Source of the DNA: Actinospica sp035552695
GTDB lineage: Bacteria > Actinomycetota > Actinomycetes > Streptomycetales > Catenulisporaceae
Length of the DNA: 64,000 bases
Reading direction: 5' to 3'
Assembly (NCBI RefSeq): GCF_035552695.1
Contig: NZ_DASZKT010000258.1
Span: 56,091 to 120,090 of the forward strand
Each line of letters opens with the position of its first letter. The first letter of the stretch is position 1. The notes below the pieces were generated by a model that was not told where the DNA came from, did not search any database, and saw only the letters and a program-made list of their open reading frames with translations. A program made the translations under genes and the position numbers. Of this stretch, positions 63,528 to 64,000 are shown piece by piece.

Positions 63528-64000
63528 ATGAACTACCACGGAAACGTCACCGTAGGCGGCGCCCCCGACGTGCGCGAACTCGCGGAACTGGTGATCACGA
63601 AGGTCGCCGTCGGCCCGTTCGACAACAACGCCTACCTGCTGCGCTGCCGGTACAGCGGCGACCAACTGTTGATCGATGCCGCCAACGAGCCCAAAACCCT
63701 CATCCGCCTCGTCAACGGCTCGCTGGACAAGGTCGTGACGACCCATCGGCACGGCGACCACTGGCAGGCCCTCGCCGAGGTCGTCGCCGCCACCGGTGCC
63801 CACACCCTCGCCGGCCGCCTCGACGCCGACGGCATCCCCGTCCCCACCCAGACCCTCGTAGACGACGGCGACGAGATCACCTTCGGCGACGCCCGCCTCC
63901 GCGCCATCCACCTCGTCGGCCACACCCCCGGCTCCATCGCGCTCCTCTACGACGACCCCAAGGGCCACCCCCACCTCTTCACGGGCGACTGCCTGTTCCC
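63528..64000 (+). CDS. Metallo-beta-lactamase-fold hydrolase, 5' part
   Basis: At least 157 residues are visible; the gene runs off the right edge. The metal-binding motif is His-x-His-x-Asp-His in VTTHRHGDHWQALAEV, with a later HLVGHTPGSIALL and FTGDCLF, as in glyoxalase II-like enzymes. ATG 63528 has AGGAAG immediately upstream. A thiol-ester hydrolase role fits the neighbouring mycothiol-type gene, but is inferred. Confidence 0.9.
   Translation, partial: MNYHGNVTVGGAPDVRELAELVITKVAVGPFDNNAYLLRCRYSGDQLLIDAANEPKTLIRLVNGSLDKVVTTHRHGDHWQALAEVVAATGAHTLAGRLDADGIPVPTQTLVDDGDEITFGDARLRAIHLVGHTPGSIALLYDDPKGHPHLFTGDCLF

Overview
The window is a high-GC chromosomal segment of an actinomycete. The markers are WhiA, SufR with an actinobacterial suf order, OpcA, an RbpA-family protein, a mycothiol-dependent maleylpyruvate isomerase-type protein, frequent GTG/TTG starts and strong GC bias at third codon positions. 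The order ctaA / ctaB-tkt-tal-zwf-opcA-pgl / secG-tpiA-pgk-gap-whiA-yvcK-rapZ-uvrC-uvrA is, from general knowledge, the conserved order of Streptomyces and close relatives. A Streptomycetales or Catenulisporales-type host is an inference; the sequence alone does not fix the genus.

Layout: (1) 1-2.7 kb: a three-gene ABC-2 exporter (minus strand). (2) 2.8-9.2 kb: an envelope glycosylation block with a GT2 polyprenyl-phosphate glycosyltransferase, a 1007-residue YfhO-type multispan protein, a GT1/GT4-like glycosyltransferase and an LPG-synthase-type flippase-like membrane protein. (3) 9.2-16.4 kb: mscL, SURF1, two poorly understood genes (one a stand-alone DUF4096 transposase-type HTH protein), an SGNH hydrolase, an enoyl-CoA hydratase paralogue, a tiny HTH protein and an ABC-F ATPase. 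(4) 16.4-26 kb: accessory genes comprising a class I terpene synthase facing a cytochrome P450, a PAS-GAF-PP2C phosphatase, SDR plus PPOX-fold genes, a rhodanese/GlxA divergent pair, a ribbon-helix-helix protein, MarR facing a decayed EamA exporter, and a questin-oxidase-like protein. (5) 26-32.7 kb: the full sufR-B-D-Rieske-C-S-U-T operon with an operator-like site. (6) 32.8-39.4 kb: an ABC exporter running into ctaA and an SDR, then a Uma2 nuclease, manA and ctaB. (7) 39.7-46.4 kb: the pentose phosphate operon tkt-tal-zwf-opcA-pgl, mostly coupled by 4-nt overlaps. (8) 46.4-49.9 kb: a Phd/RelE toxin-antitoxin pair, a cobalamin riboswitch with a NiCoT transporter, a DUF2332 gene and an RbpA-family gene. 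(9) 50-64 kb: secG, triose-phase glycolysis (tpiA, pgk, gap), whiA-yvcK-rapZ-uvrC, a Rieske lipoprotein, uvrA, a DinB-type isomerase-like gene and the start of a metallo-beta-lactamase-fold hydrolase.

How the parts connect: the core metabolism (glycolysis, oxidative and non-oxidative pentose phosphate steps) supplies NADPH and triose/pentose phosphates. The suf genes supply Fe-S clusters. ctaA, ctaB and SURF1 supply heme A for cytochrome oxidase. yvcK, rapZ and whiA link carbon and cell-wall status to growth and development. No rRNA, tRNA, CRISPR array or complete insertion sequence was recognised. The most interesting accessory parts are the GT2/YfhO/GT block, the terpene synthase/P450 pair, the MarR/EamA remnant and the leaderless, palindrome-covered toxin-antitoxin promoter.
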